From the NCBI GenBank assembly GCA_943372555.1, contig CALRZB010000018.1, positions 1-18,972 of the forward strand: DNA of 18,972 nt, in the 5' to 3' direction. This DNA is from JAIXWP01 sp943372555. Its GTDB lineage: Bacteria; Bacteroidota; Bacteroidia; Flavobacteriales_D; Sanyastnellaceae. Shown one piece after another: positions 1 to 7,468 of the stretch; the first letter of the stretch is position 1; each line of letters opens with the position of its first letter. The notes under the pieces were generated by a model. That model saw nothing but the letters and a program-made list of their open reading frames with translations, searched no databases and had not been told where the DNA came from. A program made the position numbers and the translations under genes.

Positions 1-252
1 GTAGCCTATCAGTCATCAAAAATCTCTTATGATTTTGCACTGAAAAATTATGAAAACGCAAAAAAATCCTTGAGTCTTTCTCAAAGAATTCTAGATAAAA
101 CAAACACGAAATTCAAAGAAGGTCTTTCTTCAAGTTTCGATGTTTCTCAATCTACAACTCAGGTGCTTCAAGCGCAAGGCACATTTATTCAAGCATTGTT
201 GAACCTGCTCGACGCAGAAACAGCGATGAAAAAAGCACTCAACAATCTATAA
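1..252 (+). CDS. TolC-family outer membrane efflux protein, C-terminal fragment
   Basis: Frame 1 is open from the first base of the window and ends at a TAA at 250-252, so only the last 83 residues of the gene are seen. The text has the pattern of the final TolC/OEP helical hairpin: regular heptad-like helices, a central G-L-S-S-S-F-D-V turn where one long helix switches to the next, a second helix rich in Q/A/L, and the ending ETAMKKALNNL, resembling the usual A...L..A.G.L end of the family. TolC-type proteins form the outer-membrane channel of tripartite pumps. The adaptor lipoprotein and RND pump follow at 18 and 17 bp spacing, which supports the call strongly. The TTG at 70 is an internal codon, not the start; the real start lies left of the window. 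Confidence 0.85.
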   Translation, partial: VAYQSSKISYDFALKNYENAKKSLSLSQRILDKTNTKFKEGLSSSFDVSQSTTQVLQAQGTFIQALLNLLDAETAMKKALNNL

Positions 253-270
253 TCTCTAACAGTCATTCAA

Positions 271-1386
271 ATGAAAAATATATCAATAGCATTATTTGCA
301 ATTCTCATTCTAGCTGCTTGCGGCGGACAAAAAGACCCAAAAGAGCAACTTGCTGAACTTCGTTCTAAAAAAGCTGAACTCGAAGTCCAAATCGATTCTC
401 TCGCGGCACAAATTGCTCGCACCGACACAACTAAATCTGGAAAAATAAAAGATGTTATTATCGCTGACATTGCAACTCAACCTTTCATTCACTACGTGGA
501 TATTCAAGGTATGGTAGAAGCTGATGAAAACGTAAGCATCCTGCCAGTAATGGGCGGAACAGTTAGAAAAATACTCGTGAATGAAGGTGATATCGTTAAG
601 CAAGGTCAGCTACTTGCAGAACTTGACAACGACATTTACGTTTCTCAATTAAACGCACTTCAACCTTCAATTGCAACTGCTACAGATTTGTTCAACAGAC
701 AAAAAAGACTGTGGGATCAAAAAATTGGTTCGGAAGTTCAGTATATCCAAGCGAAAACACAAAAAGAGTCACTCGAAAAACAAGCACAGATTTATCAAGA
801 ACAAATCGAGCTTACACGCATCAAGTCTCCAATAAACGGTACGGTTGATTTTGTAGGATTAAAGGTTGGTCAGCTTGCCGCACCTCAGTCACCTATTGCG
901 GCATTCCGAGTAGTGAATTTAAATAAATTGAAAGTAAAGGCTAACGTAGCTGAGGCGAATTCTGCTAAAGTTAAAAAAGGAAATGAAGTTCTCCTATACT
1001 TCCCAGATTTGAAAAAAGAAGTTAGATCTGTAGTGTCCTACGCAGCTCGTGTAATCGATCCAATGACCAGAAGTTTTTCTGCAGAAGTTACCCTTGATGG
1101 CGGAAACGAATACAATGCCAACATGATTGCGCTAATTCGCATTATAGATTACAAAGCAGACAACGCTATTGTTGTTCCTATCAACCTTGTGCAAACGAGC
1201 TCTGAACTTCCATTCGTTTATGTTGCCGTAAATGAAAATGGAAAAAATATAGCACGCAAAAAGACAGTTACCCTAGGTCAAGCATACAACGGAAACGTTG
1301 AAATCCTTCAGGGGCTTGCTGCAGGTGAAAAACTTATTACAGTTGGTGCCGCTGATATGGCTGATGGAATCGAAATCAAATTTTAA
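271..1386 (+). CDS. RND efflux periplasmic adaptor (membrane fusion) lipoprotein
   Basis: This is the HlyD/AcrA-type adaptor that joins an inner-membrane RND pump to a TolC channel. Residues 1-16 are a lipoprotein signal with lipobox L-A-A-C, so Cys17 should be lipidated and anchor the protein to a membrane facing the periplasm. Residues 22-48 form an extra short coiled coil right after the lipid anchor. The two lipoyl half-motifs lie near 88-122 (VMGGTVRKILVNEGDIVKQG) and 184-212 (IKSPINGTVDFVGLKVGQLA), flanking a helical hairpin at about 123-183. Beta-barrel and membrane-proximal domains follow to residue 371. The length is normal for the family. The gene sits 18 bp after the TolC-like gene and 17 bp before the pump, so all three are probably one transcript. 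No clear Shine-Dalgarno precedes the ATG, as is usual in Bacteroidota. The substrate cannot be told from sequence. Confidence 0.93.
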   Translation: MKNISIALFAILILAACGGQKDPKEQLAELRSKKAELEVQIDSLAAQIARTDTTKSGKIKDVIIADIATQPFIHYVDIQGMVEADENVSILPVMGGTVRKILVNEGDIVKQGQLLAELDNDIYVSQLNALQPSIATATDLFNRQKRLWDQKIGSEVQYIQAKTQKESLEKQAQIYQEQIELTRIKSPINGTVDFVGLKVGQLAAPQSPIAAFRVVNLNKLKVKANVAEANSAKVKKGNEVLLYFPDLKKEVRSVVSYAARVIDPMTRSFSAEVTLDGGNEYNANMIALIRIIDYKADNAIVVPINLVQTSSELPFVYVAVNENGKNIARKKTVTLGQAYNGNVEILQGLAAGEKLITVGAADMADGIEIKF

Positions 1387-1403
1387 TTCCTAAAAAAAGC
1401 ACA

Positions 1404-4400
1404 ATGGAAAAATTTAAGGAATTTAAACCCACTAGTTGGTCGATAGATAATAAAACTACAATCTATCTGATTACGATTTTTATCACCCTAATGGGGATAA
1501 TATCGTACCGCTCAATACCGAAGGAACAGTTTCCCGACATCGTAATTCCTACGATCTACGTGCAGACTATTCTTCCCGGTACCGCGCCAAAAGACATGGA
1601 AAACCTTGTTACCAAGCAATTGGAAAAACAAATGAAATCCATTTCTGGTGTGAAAAAAGTAACAAGTCAATCGCTTCAAGATTTCTCTATCGTAATGGTA
1701 GAGTTCAATACAAGCGTGGCTGTGACGGATGCTAAACAAAAAGTTGACGACGCGGTAGATAAAGCAGATGCAGATCTTCCAAACGATCCGAACTTACGCC
1801 AGTCTGTTATTCAAGTGGAGTTCTCAGAAATGCCTATCCTCTTCGTAAACATCTCCGGTGATTACGACCTGGCAAAACTGAAAAAATATGCCGAATCTCT
1901 TCAAGATAAAATCGAAGGACTAAAGGAAATTACCCGAGTAGATATCGTTGGTGCGCTTGATCGTGAAATTCAAGTCAACGTTGATATGTACAAAGCACAA
2001 GCTGCCAATATTACCATTTCCGATATTGAAAACGCTATCAAATACGAAAACATGACCATCAGCGGTGGTACTGTGAAAGTAGATGACCTGAATCGTTCAA
2101 TCAATATCAAAGGAGAGTTTGAAAGTGTTTCTGAAATCGAAAACATTATCATCAACTCTATGACGGGTTCTACGGTGTATTTGAAAGACATCGCACAGAT
2201 CAAAGATGGCTTCGCAGACCAAGCCTCATTCGGTCGTCTTGATCACAAAAACGTAATTACACTCAACGTAATTAAGAAAGGTGGAGAGAATTTGATTGCT
2301 GCTTCTGATAAGATTTATGACATAATCGACGAGCTAAAGGAATCAGAATTCCCAGACAATCTAACTATTAAAGTTACTGGTGACCAATCTGACGAAACAC
2401 GCGTTACGCTTCACGATTTGATCAACACAATCATCATCGGATTCATTCTTGTCGTAATCATTTTGATGTTCTTCATGGGCGTTACCAACGCGTTCTTCGT
2501 GGCAATGTCAGTTCCACTTTCAATGTTCATTGCGTTCATGATTCTTCCTGGAATCGACTTCACATTGAACATGATTGTATTGTTCGCCTTCCTGCTTGGC
2601 TTGGGAATAGTGGTGGATGATGCGATTGTGGTTATTGAAAATACCCACCGTATTTACGACAATGGTAAAGTGCCTATCAAAGTAGCAGCGAAAAAAGCCG
2701 CTGGCGAAATCTTCTTGCCTGTACTTTCCGGAACAGCAACAACACTTGCGCCCTTCGTGCCGCTCGCTTTCTGGGGAGGTATAATTGGTAAATTCATGTT
2801 CTATTTGCCAATCACACTGATCATTACACTTACCGCTTCCTTGGTTGTAGCTTATATAATCAACCCAGTATTTGCTGTCGACTTTATGAAGCCACATGAT
2901 CATGCTCCAAACAAGGTAAAAAGAAAGAAAAGCTTCAGAATCACAATCATTGTGCTTCTCGTTGTAGCTGCTATTTCTTATATAGCTGGAAATTTCGGCT
3001 TCGGAAACTTCTCTATTGCGATGCTGCTCATCTATTTCTTGTACCGTTTTGTACTTGAGAAAGCAATCGAGAAATTCCAAACCAATCTCTGGCCTCGCGT
3101 TCAATCGCGCTACGGACGTTTCTTAGAATGGGCATTAAAACGACCTAGAGCTATCTTCTGGAGCACCGTTGCTCTTCTTATCCTAACAATATTCGTAACA
3201 GCAGCAAGAAGTCCAAAAGTCGTTTTCTTCCCTAAAGCAGATCCAAACTTTGTGTACGTTTATGCTACACTACCAGTTGGAACAAAACCTGCAGCAACTG
3301 ATTCTGTTGCTAAAATCGTTGAACAGCGCGTATATAGAGTGATTGGTGAAAATAATCCAATTGTAAAATCTGTAATCACTAACGTAGCTGTGGGCGCTAA
3401 TGAAGCTCAGGACGATAGAGCGACCTACTCTCACAAAGCAAAAGTGGGTGTAGCATTTGTTGGTTTCGCACACAGAAATGGGGAAAGCACTGCCGACTAC
3501 ATGGAGAAAATCCGTGAAGCTGTGAAAGGAATTCCTGGTGTTGAAATAGCTGTAGACCAAGAGCAGAGTGGTCCTCCAACAGCGAAACCAATCAACATTG
3601 AGATTTCAGGAGAGAAATTCGAAGACCTAATTTCTACTTCACTCGATCTAAAAAGATATCTCGATTCATTGAATATTCCGGGTGTGGAAGAGCTCAAAAC
3701 AGACCTTCAATTAAATAAACCAGAAATTAGCATTAAGCTAGATAGAGAGCGAGCTAACAGAGAAGGAATCTCCACAGCACAGGCTGCAATGGCCATCCGT
3801 GGCGCTGTATTCGGTGTAGAAGCTTCTGACTTCAGAGATGCAAATGATGACTACCCAATCATGATTCGTTTCAATGAAGAACAAAGAAATAACATTGAAG
3901 AATTGCGCAATATGATGATCACATTCCGTGATATGAATATGGGCGGTATGGTTCGTCAAGTGCCGCTTTCCTCCATTGCTAACGTAGAATACACAAGCAC
4001 CTACGCCGCAATCAAACGTAAAAATCAGAAGCGCGTTATTTCTCTTTCGTCCAATGTGCTTTCCGATTTCAATCCAAACGAAGTGGTAGCAAACATTGAA
4101 CGTGAAATCAGCGGATTTACATCAGCTCCGAAAGGTGTAAACGTAGATATGACAGGAGAACAAGAAGAACAACAAGAAACAGCTTCTTTCCTAGGCGGCG
4201 CGCTTCTTCTCGCACTTGGACTTATCGTTCTCATTCTTATAATGCAATTCAACTCTATCGGTCGCACGGTTATTATCCTCTCTGAAATCGTCTTCAGTAT
4301 CATTGGAGTTCTTCTAGGACTCGCAATTTTTGATATGGATATTTCTATTGTAATGACTGGTGTCGGTATCATCGCTCTTGCAGGTATCGTGGTGAGAAAC

Positions 4401-4769
4401 GGTATCCTCATGGTAGAATTCACAGACATCTTACGCGCAGAAGGAAAATCACTTCACGATGCAATCGTTGAGGCGGGTAGAACACGTATGACTCCTGTAT
4501 TGCTAACAGCAACTGCAACAATCCTCGGTATGATTCCGCTTGCAATCGGATTCAATATTGACTTCGTTACAATGTTCACTGAACTCGATCCTAAAATTTA
4601 CTTCGGTGGAGATAACGTAGCGTTCTGGGGACCTCTAGCGTGGACTATTGTGTTCGGGTTGAGCTTCGCTACATTCATCACGCTGATCCTTGTACCAGTG
4701 ATGTATGAAATGTCAGAACAAACAAAAGCAAGATTTAAAAGATTGACTTCTAAAAAGACTTCGGTGTAA
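1404..4769 (+). CDS. RND-family efflux transporter, inner-membrane permease subunit
   Basis: A proton-driven tripartite pump of 1121 residues, in the AcrB/HAE range. TM1 is near residues 19-36. The proton-relay pair of TM4 is intact as VVDDAIVVIEN with D405 and D406 (AcrB D407/D408 equivalents). In TM10 the family's basic residue is present as Arg998 in VVRNGILMVEF, where AcrB has Lys940. Two large periplasmic loops lie at about 37-330 and 625-910. Between TM6 and TM7, residues about 511-553 add two hydrophobic segments beyond the AcrB plan. A second insertion near 1053-1077 carries a YFGGDNVAFWGP motif that I recall from other Bacteroidota RND pumps. It is the last gene of the efflux operon. 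Whether it exports drugs, bile-like compounds or metals cannot be decided, although the absence of methionine-pair metal sites makes a heavy-metal pump less likely. Confidence 0.94.
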   Translation: MEKFKEFKPTSWSIDNKTTIYLITIFITLMGIISYRSIPKEQFPDIVIPTIYVQTILPGTAPKDMENLVTKQLEKQMKSISGVKKVTSQSLQDFSIVMVEFNTSVAVTDAKQKVDDAVDKADADLPNDPNLRQSVIQVEFSEMPILFVNISGDYDLAKLKKYAESLQDKIEGLKEITRVDIVGALDREIQVNVDMYKAQAANITISDIENAIKYENMTISGGTVKVDDLNRSINIKGEFESVSEIENIIINSMTGSTVYLKDIAQIKDGFADQASFGRLDHKNVITLNVIKKGGENLIAASDKIYDIIDELKESEFPDNLTIKVTGDQSDETRVTLHDLINTIIIGFILVVIILMFFMGVTNAFFVAMSVPLSMFIAFMILPGIDFTLNMIVLFAFLLGLGIVVDDAIVVIENTHRIYDNGKVPIKVAAKKAAGEIFLPVLSGTATTLAPFVPLAFWGGIIGKFMFYLPITLIITLTASLVVAYIINPVFAVDFMKPHDHAPNKVKRKKSFRITIIVLLVVAAISYIAGNFGFGNFSIAMLLIYFLYRFVLEKAIEKFQTNLWPRVQSRYGRFLEWALKRPRAIFWSTVALLILTIFVTAARSPKVVFFPKADPNFVYVYATLPVGTKPAATDSVAKIVEQRVYRVIGENNPIVKSVITNVAVGANEAQDDRATYSHKAKVGVAFVGFAHRNGESTADYMEKIREAVKGIPGVEIAVDQEQSGPPTAKPINIEISGEKFEDLISTSLDLKRYLDSLNIPGVEELKTDLQLNKPEISIKLDRERANREGISTAQAAMAIRGAVFGVEASDFRDANDDYPIMIRFNEEQRNNIEELRNMMITFRDMNMGGMVRQVPLSSIANVEYTSTYAAIKRKNQKRVISLSSNVLSDFNPNEVVANIEREISGFTSAPKGVNVDMTGEQEEQQETASFLGGALLLALGLIVLILIMQFNSIGRTVIILSEIVFSIIGVLLGLAIFDMDISIVMTGVGIIALAGIVVRNGILMVEFTDILRAEGKSLHDAIVEAGRTRMTPVLLTATATILGMIPLAIGFNIDFVTMFTELDPKIYFGGDNVAFWGPLAWTIVFGLSFATFITLILVPVMYEMSEQTKARFKRLTSKKTSV

Positions 4770-4830
4770 TCTATACCGTTGTGGTAAATCTGATCACAAG
4801 TCAGACGTTTAGTTAAGGTTTAGACATTGG

Positions 4831-4850
4831 TCCCGCTTCGTGCGGGATCT
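4831..4850 (+). terminator. Rho-independent terminator of the efflux operon
   Basis: A six-base-pair stem TCCCGC/GCGGGA (4831-4836 with 4842-4847) closes a TTCGT loop and is followed by the T-rich TCTTTGCTTT on the + strand. It lies 61 bp past the RND stop codon. On the - strand the stem has no T-tract, so it probably serves only the efflux operon. Confidence 0.7.
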
Positions 4851-4859
4851 TTGCTTTAT

Positions 4860-4877
4860 ACCGAATAATCATTCGGT
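4860..4877 (-). other. Hairpin straddling the stop codon of the anti-sigma-like gene
   Basis: ACCGAAT (4860-4866) and ATTCGGT (4871-4877) form a perfect seven-base-pair stem around a four-base loop that contains part of the TGA stop (4869-4871 on the - strand). No T-tract follows on the - strand, so it is not a classical terminator. It may protect the 3' end of the leftward transcript; that role is inference. Confidence 0.35.
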
Positions 4878-5999
4878 TATCTCTTCCTTTGCTTTTGCCG
4901 AATAAAACCCACCTTTCGCTTGAATAGATTTAAACAAATCATTCGCTGATTTGTAGTCTTTGGATGCTTTATAAGACATGGCTAAATAGTACTCAGCCTC
5001 TTCATGAAACGTTGATATAGATTGCTGCAATATGAATTTAAACCAAACAATTGCCTGATCATAATTGCCCAGCTGATACGAACTCAATCCACCATAAAAT
5101 AATGCATTCACGTCGTCTGGATATTGTCCCAAAATCACACTAAACTTCTCTTCTGAAAGTCTGTAAGATCCTTTGTCAAAAGCGGATATACTTTGATCTA
5201 GAAATGTCAAATATGAAATAGCCTGATGATCTTGTTTCGCTAACTTTCTATCTTCTTCCTTGGCCTTTTGGTCTTCATATTTAGCATCAATTCCAGACAC
5301 AGGATCGAATCCGCTCCAATCTTCTCGACGAAGCAACGTGTAGTCAACAATTTTGTAGTCATGGATAAAAAGAATTTTACCCATGTAAGTAATGCCTTCT
5401 CGATTGTGAATCTCTACCTCGCCTCCGTTGGGATAATCATTGTTATCCTTTCGAAGTGTTACATCCTTATTCACAACTCTCGGAACCACCTCAGTGTCGC
5501 GCAATGAAATTGGATTTATTTCCTCTAACTCTCGGATATCTGAAATGAATACCGGTTCCTCTATTGGTAAAATGTCAACATGAATATCTTTAGGAATACT
5601 TATTACAGAAGACTGATCCATTGAAACAATGGATGAAGCGGTATCTTTACCTTCTTCAGCATCGTCAAGATTTTGTGCATTTGAAACTTCAGCCGATTGA
5701 TTTTGCGCGATGCTATCCGCTTTATCTTCTTTTCCTGTTAATATCACCACCCCTACAATAGCAGCTGCCACAATCGCTCCCCCAATAATCCATCCTTTCC
5801 AGGAACCACCGCTTGTTGACGAAGTGGAGCCACCAGTTGGAGAAACTACAAACGCATAGCCCTCCAAAGCATCCATTACTATTGGATGATCCAAAGCCAA
5901 TTCTTCTATCTCATGAAGACGCTTTTTATCAAGCGTTCCCTCATGATACTGAATCAACTCTGCCTCCGTGGGCATCAATATTTCTGTTGAATTTTTCAT
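4869..5999 (-). CDS. Membrane-anchored TPR protein, probable anti-sigma factor partner
   Basis: A 376-residue single-pass membrane protein. Residues 10-49 carry a short helical region ending in DHPIVMDALEGY. It resembles the cytoplasmic N-terminus common in Bacteroidota membrane proteins encoded next to ECF sigma factors (the E-G-x-L...E...D-P-F-x-x-D-A-L-E-G-Y pattern). A G/S-rich linker leads to one membrane helix at about 69-89. The periplasmic part holds an acidic linker (90-165), a domain with GKILFIHDYKIVDYTLLR (208-225), a charged helix (239-259) and two to three TPR units (264-370). The ATG overlaps the stop of the sigma-factor gene upstream (TAATG), implying translational coupling. 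The inference is that the N-terminus binds the sigma factor and the TPR end senses something in the envelope. No zinc-binding ZAS motif is visible, so the anti-sigma role rests on context and N-terminal resemblance. Confidence 0.7.
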   Translation of the reverse strand: MKNSTEILMPTEAELIQYHEGTLDKKRLHEIEELALDHPIVMDALEGYAFVVSPTGGSTSSTSGGSWKGWIIGGAIVAAAIVGVVILTGKEDKADSIAQNQSAEVSNAQNLDDAEEGKDTASSIVSMDQSSVISIPKDIHVDILPIEEPVFISDIRELEEINPISLRDTEVVPRVVNKDVTLRKDNNDYPNGGEVEIHNREGITYMGKILFIHDYKIVDYTLLRREDWSGFDPVSGIDAKYEDQKAKEEDRKLAKQDHQAISYLTFLDQSISAFDKGSYRLSEEKFSVILGQYPDDVNALFYGGLSSYQLGNYDQAIVWFKFILQQSISTFHEEAEYYLAMSYKASKDYKSANDLFKSIQAKGGFYSAKAKEEITE

Positions 6000-6556
6000 T
6001 ACGCAGTTTTAGATAGGATGATTTTCAAATTTCGCTTGCCATTCTGCAAATGAGATTTCACTTCTAGCAAACTAAATCCGGTTTCCTCACTAACTTCTTT
6101 ATAGCTTTTTTCTTCAATGTAAAATTTAAGAACACAGTCTCTCTGTGATTTGGAAAGCCCATTGATAGCGGTTTCTAATTGATTCAGATTCATCTCTCGC
6201 AACTCAATGCTGCTCAACTCTTCCTCATCATTTCCTTCTATTTTCATCTTAGAAATGTGAACACGTTGACGCTGATCTGTTCTCAATTTCATCAAACAAT
6301 AATTTCTACTTACGGTATAAATCCAATGTTCAAATGTCTTCACTTCCTGAATCAGCATTGTTGAAATCAATTTTTCGAAAATGGCATTGGTCGCGTCTTT
6401 AGCATCCTCTCTGTCTTTCAAATACTTCATACAAAGACCAAACACAAGATGCCGATAACGTTCAAACAATGTTCCTAGCCAATGCCCACCGGCATCCTGC
6501 CGATAGCGCTCCAAAAGCTCGGCATCACTAAGAATATGTTTGTCTTTTATCGGCAT
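5999..6556 (-). CDS. ECF-type RNA polymerase sigma-70 factor
   Basis: A 185-residue two-domain sigma factor. Region 2 spans about residues 30-93: FERYRHLVFGLCMKYLKDRE followed by DAKDATNAIFEKL (region 2.2, core polymerase binding) and FEHWIYTVSRNYCLMKLR (regions 2.3/2.4, -10 recognition). A variable acidic linker (105-122) leads to region 4 at about 125-182: LSKSQRDCVLKFYIEEKSYKEV, then a helix-turn-helix with VKSHLQNGKRNLK that should bind the -35 element. There is no region 1 or 3, as expected for ECF factors. It directs transcription of a target set that usually includes its own operon. It starts 28 bp after the plug-protein gene and overlaps the downstream anti-sigma-like gene by one base, so the three genes are probably one leftward transcript. 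The subgroup cannot be named from sequence alone. Confidence 0.93.
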   Translation of the reverse strand: MPIKDKHILSDAELLERYRQDAGGHWLGTLFERYRHLVFGLCMKYLKDREDAKDATNAIFEKLISTMLIQEVKTFEHWIYTVSRNYCLMKLRTDQRQRVHISKMKIEGNDEEELSSIELREMNLNQLETAINGLSKSQRDCVLKFYIEEKSYKEVSEETGFSLLEVKSHLQNGKRNLKIILSKTA

Positions 6557-6584
6557 CCGCGATTGATTCTTTTAAACCACTTAC

Positions 6585-7325
6585 TTATTTTTCTTCGGCA
6601 TCTAGCTGTCGCAACTTTTCGTTGTATTCTTCCAAATAACTTTTTGTTTCTACTACAATGACTCCACCGGTTGTATCTCCATACTTCGCTGGCACTCCTC
6701 CTGTATACACTTGCATACTGCTGATTCCGCTGCTAGGCACATTGGGTACATTCTGTCTAATCTTTACCCCATCAATGAAGTAAATAACCGAACCAGATCT
6801 GCTTCCTCTAAAGTACAGCTCTTCGCCATTTGCGCTCACCTTAATGTCAGATGTCAAAGAAGTGGCAATCTTTTTCAAGTCTCCACCATGCGAAGTCGAC
6901 ATTTGCTCAAGCTCCTTTGCGCGAATGCTAACTACGTTGCCTCCATCCACTTGAATCAAAGGATCTTTGTATTCTATTTTTTCAATCATCGCTAGGTCAC
7001 CAACGGTGTCGCGCATCACCGTATTCATAAGACGAGTAATCTTGTCTGCAGAAACCTCCGTGTTGCCAATATTCACTTCATTGAAGCCTGTTAATCGCAT
7101 AATTACAGTGTACTCTCCCGCTGCCAATGGCTTCAGCTTAAAATTACCCAAGCTGTCGGTTCTGTCGCCCACGATGGAGGCCCCAACATTACATTGAACA
7201 GAGACATCAAAAAGAGGCTTCCCTTTCTCGTCAATCACCTTCCCATGGATCTCCCCATGAGACTGCGCCTGCAGCATTATTGAAAACAAAAGTGCGAGTG
7301 CGATGCAAATAGTTGTTTTTATCAT
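6585..7325 (-). CDS. Secreted carboxypeptidase-regulatory-like plus TonB-receptor plug protein, no barrel
   Basis: A 246-residue exported protein. Residues 1-20 are a signal peptide (MIKTTICIALALLFSIMLQA, cut before QSHGEIHG). Residues 22-105 form a CarboxypepD_reg-like beta sandwich (GEIHGKVIDEKGKPLFDVSV ... GNFKLKPLAAGEYTVIMRLT), the domain that precedes SusC-like receptors. Residues about 128-228 match a TonB-dependent receptor plug: LKKIATSLTSDIKVSANGEELYFRG is in register with plug cores, then VIYFIDGVKI, then SMQVYTGGVPAKYGDTTGGVIVV. The protein stops 18 residues later with a charged tail, where a receptor would continue for 500 or more residues of 22-strand barrel. The 28-bp gap to the next gene leaves no room for a barrel remnant, so this is a stand-alone plug, not a visibly decayed receptor. 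It heads the sigma/anti-sigma operon, suggesting an envelope sensor or ligand. The signalling role is inference. Confidence 0.8.
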   Translation of the reverse strand: MIKTTICIALALLFSIMLQAQSHGEIHGKVIDEKGKPLFDVSVQCNVGASIVGDRTDSLGNFKLKPLAAGEYTVIMRLTGFNEVNIGNTEVSADKITRLMNTVMRDTVGDLAMIEKIEYKDPLIQVDGGNVVSIRAKELEQMSTSHGGDLKKIATSLTSDIKVSANGEELYFRGSRSGSVIYFIDGVKIRQNVPNVPSSGISSMQVYTGGVPAKYGDTTGGVIVVETKSYLEEYNEKLRQLDAEEK

Positions 7326-7409
7326 AATAATCGAATTTCAATTAAGATGCACCCTTCATCAAAATTCCATAAGATTGACTAACTTTTTTTCTGAATCAAA
7401 ACATTAGAC

Positions 7410-7417
7410 TACTTTTG
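7410..7417 (+). promoter_or_regulatory. Bacteroidota -7 promoter element for the amidophosphoribosyltransferase gene
   Basis: TACTTTTG is an exact match to the TAnnTTTG consensus of the Bacteroidota housekeeping sigma factor. It lies 51 bp before the chosen ATG at 7469. No clear TTG -33 element sits at the usual 17-23 bp spacing; a T-run occupies that place. The nearby in-frame TTG at 7415 falls inside this element and so cannot be the translation start. Confidence 0.6.
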
Positions 7418-7468
7418 CACCCCGAAGCATTCGGCTCACTTCTAAATAAAATTGCTGAAACTCCTCCA

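Noticed and set aside
2520..3104. 194-codon open frame on the - strand inside the RND gene
   Set aside because: It is antisense to a conserved membrane-protein gene, its translation is low in hydrophobic order and rich in H/N/S/C, and it has no promoter or start context. It is a shadow of the real gene.
4025..4429. 134-codon - strand frame rich in I/T/S/R inside the RND gene
   Set aside because: It is the antisense image of TM-coding sequence, with no independent support.
6585..7325. Plug gene as a truncated receptor pseudogene
   Set aside because: There is no barrel remnant, frameshift or premature stop; the operon spacing is tight and the C-terminus is a clean charged tail. I cannot exclude it fully without relatives.
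7415..7468. Upstream TTG start for the PurF-like protein
   Set aside because: The codon overlaps an exact -7 promoter element, and the added residues do not belong to the family.
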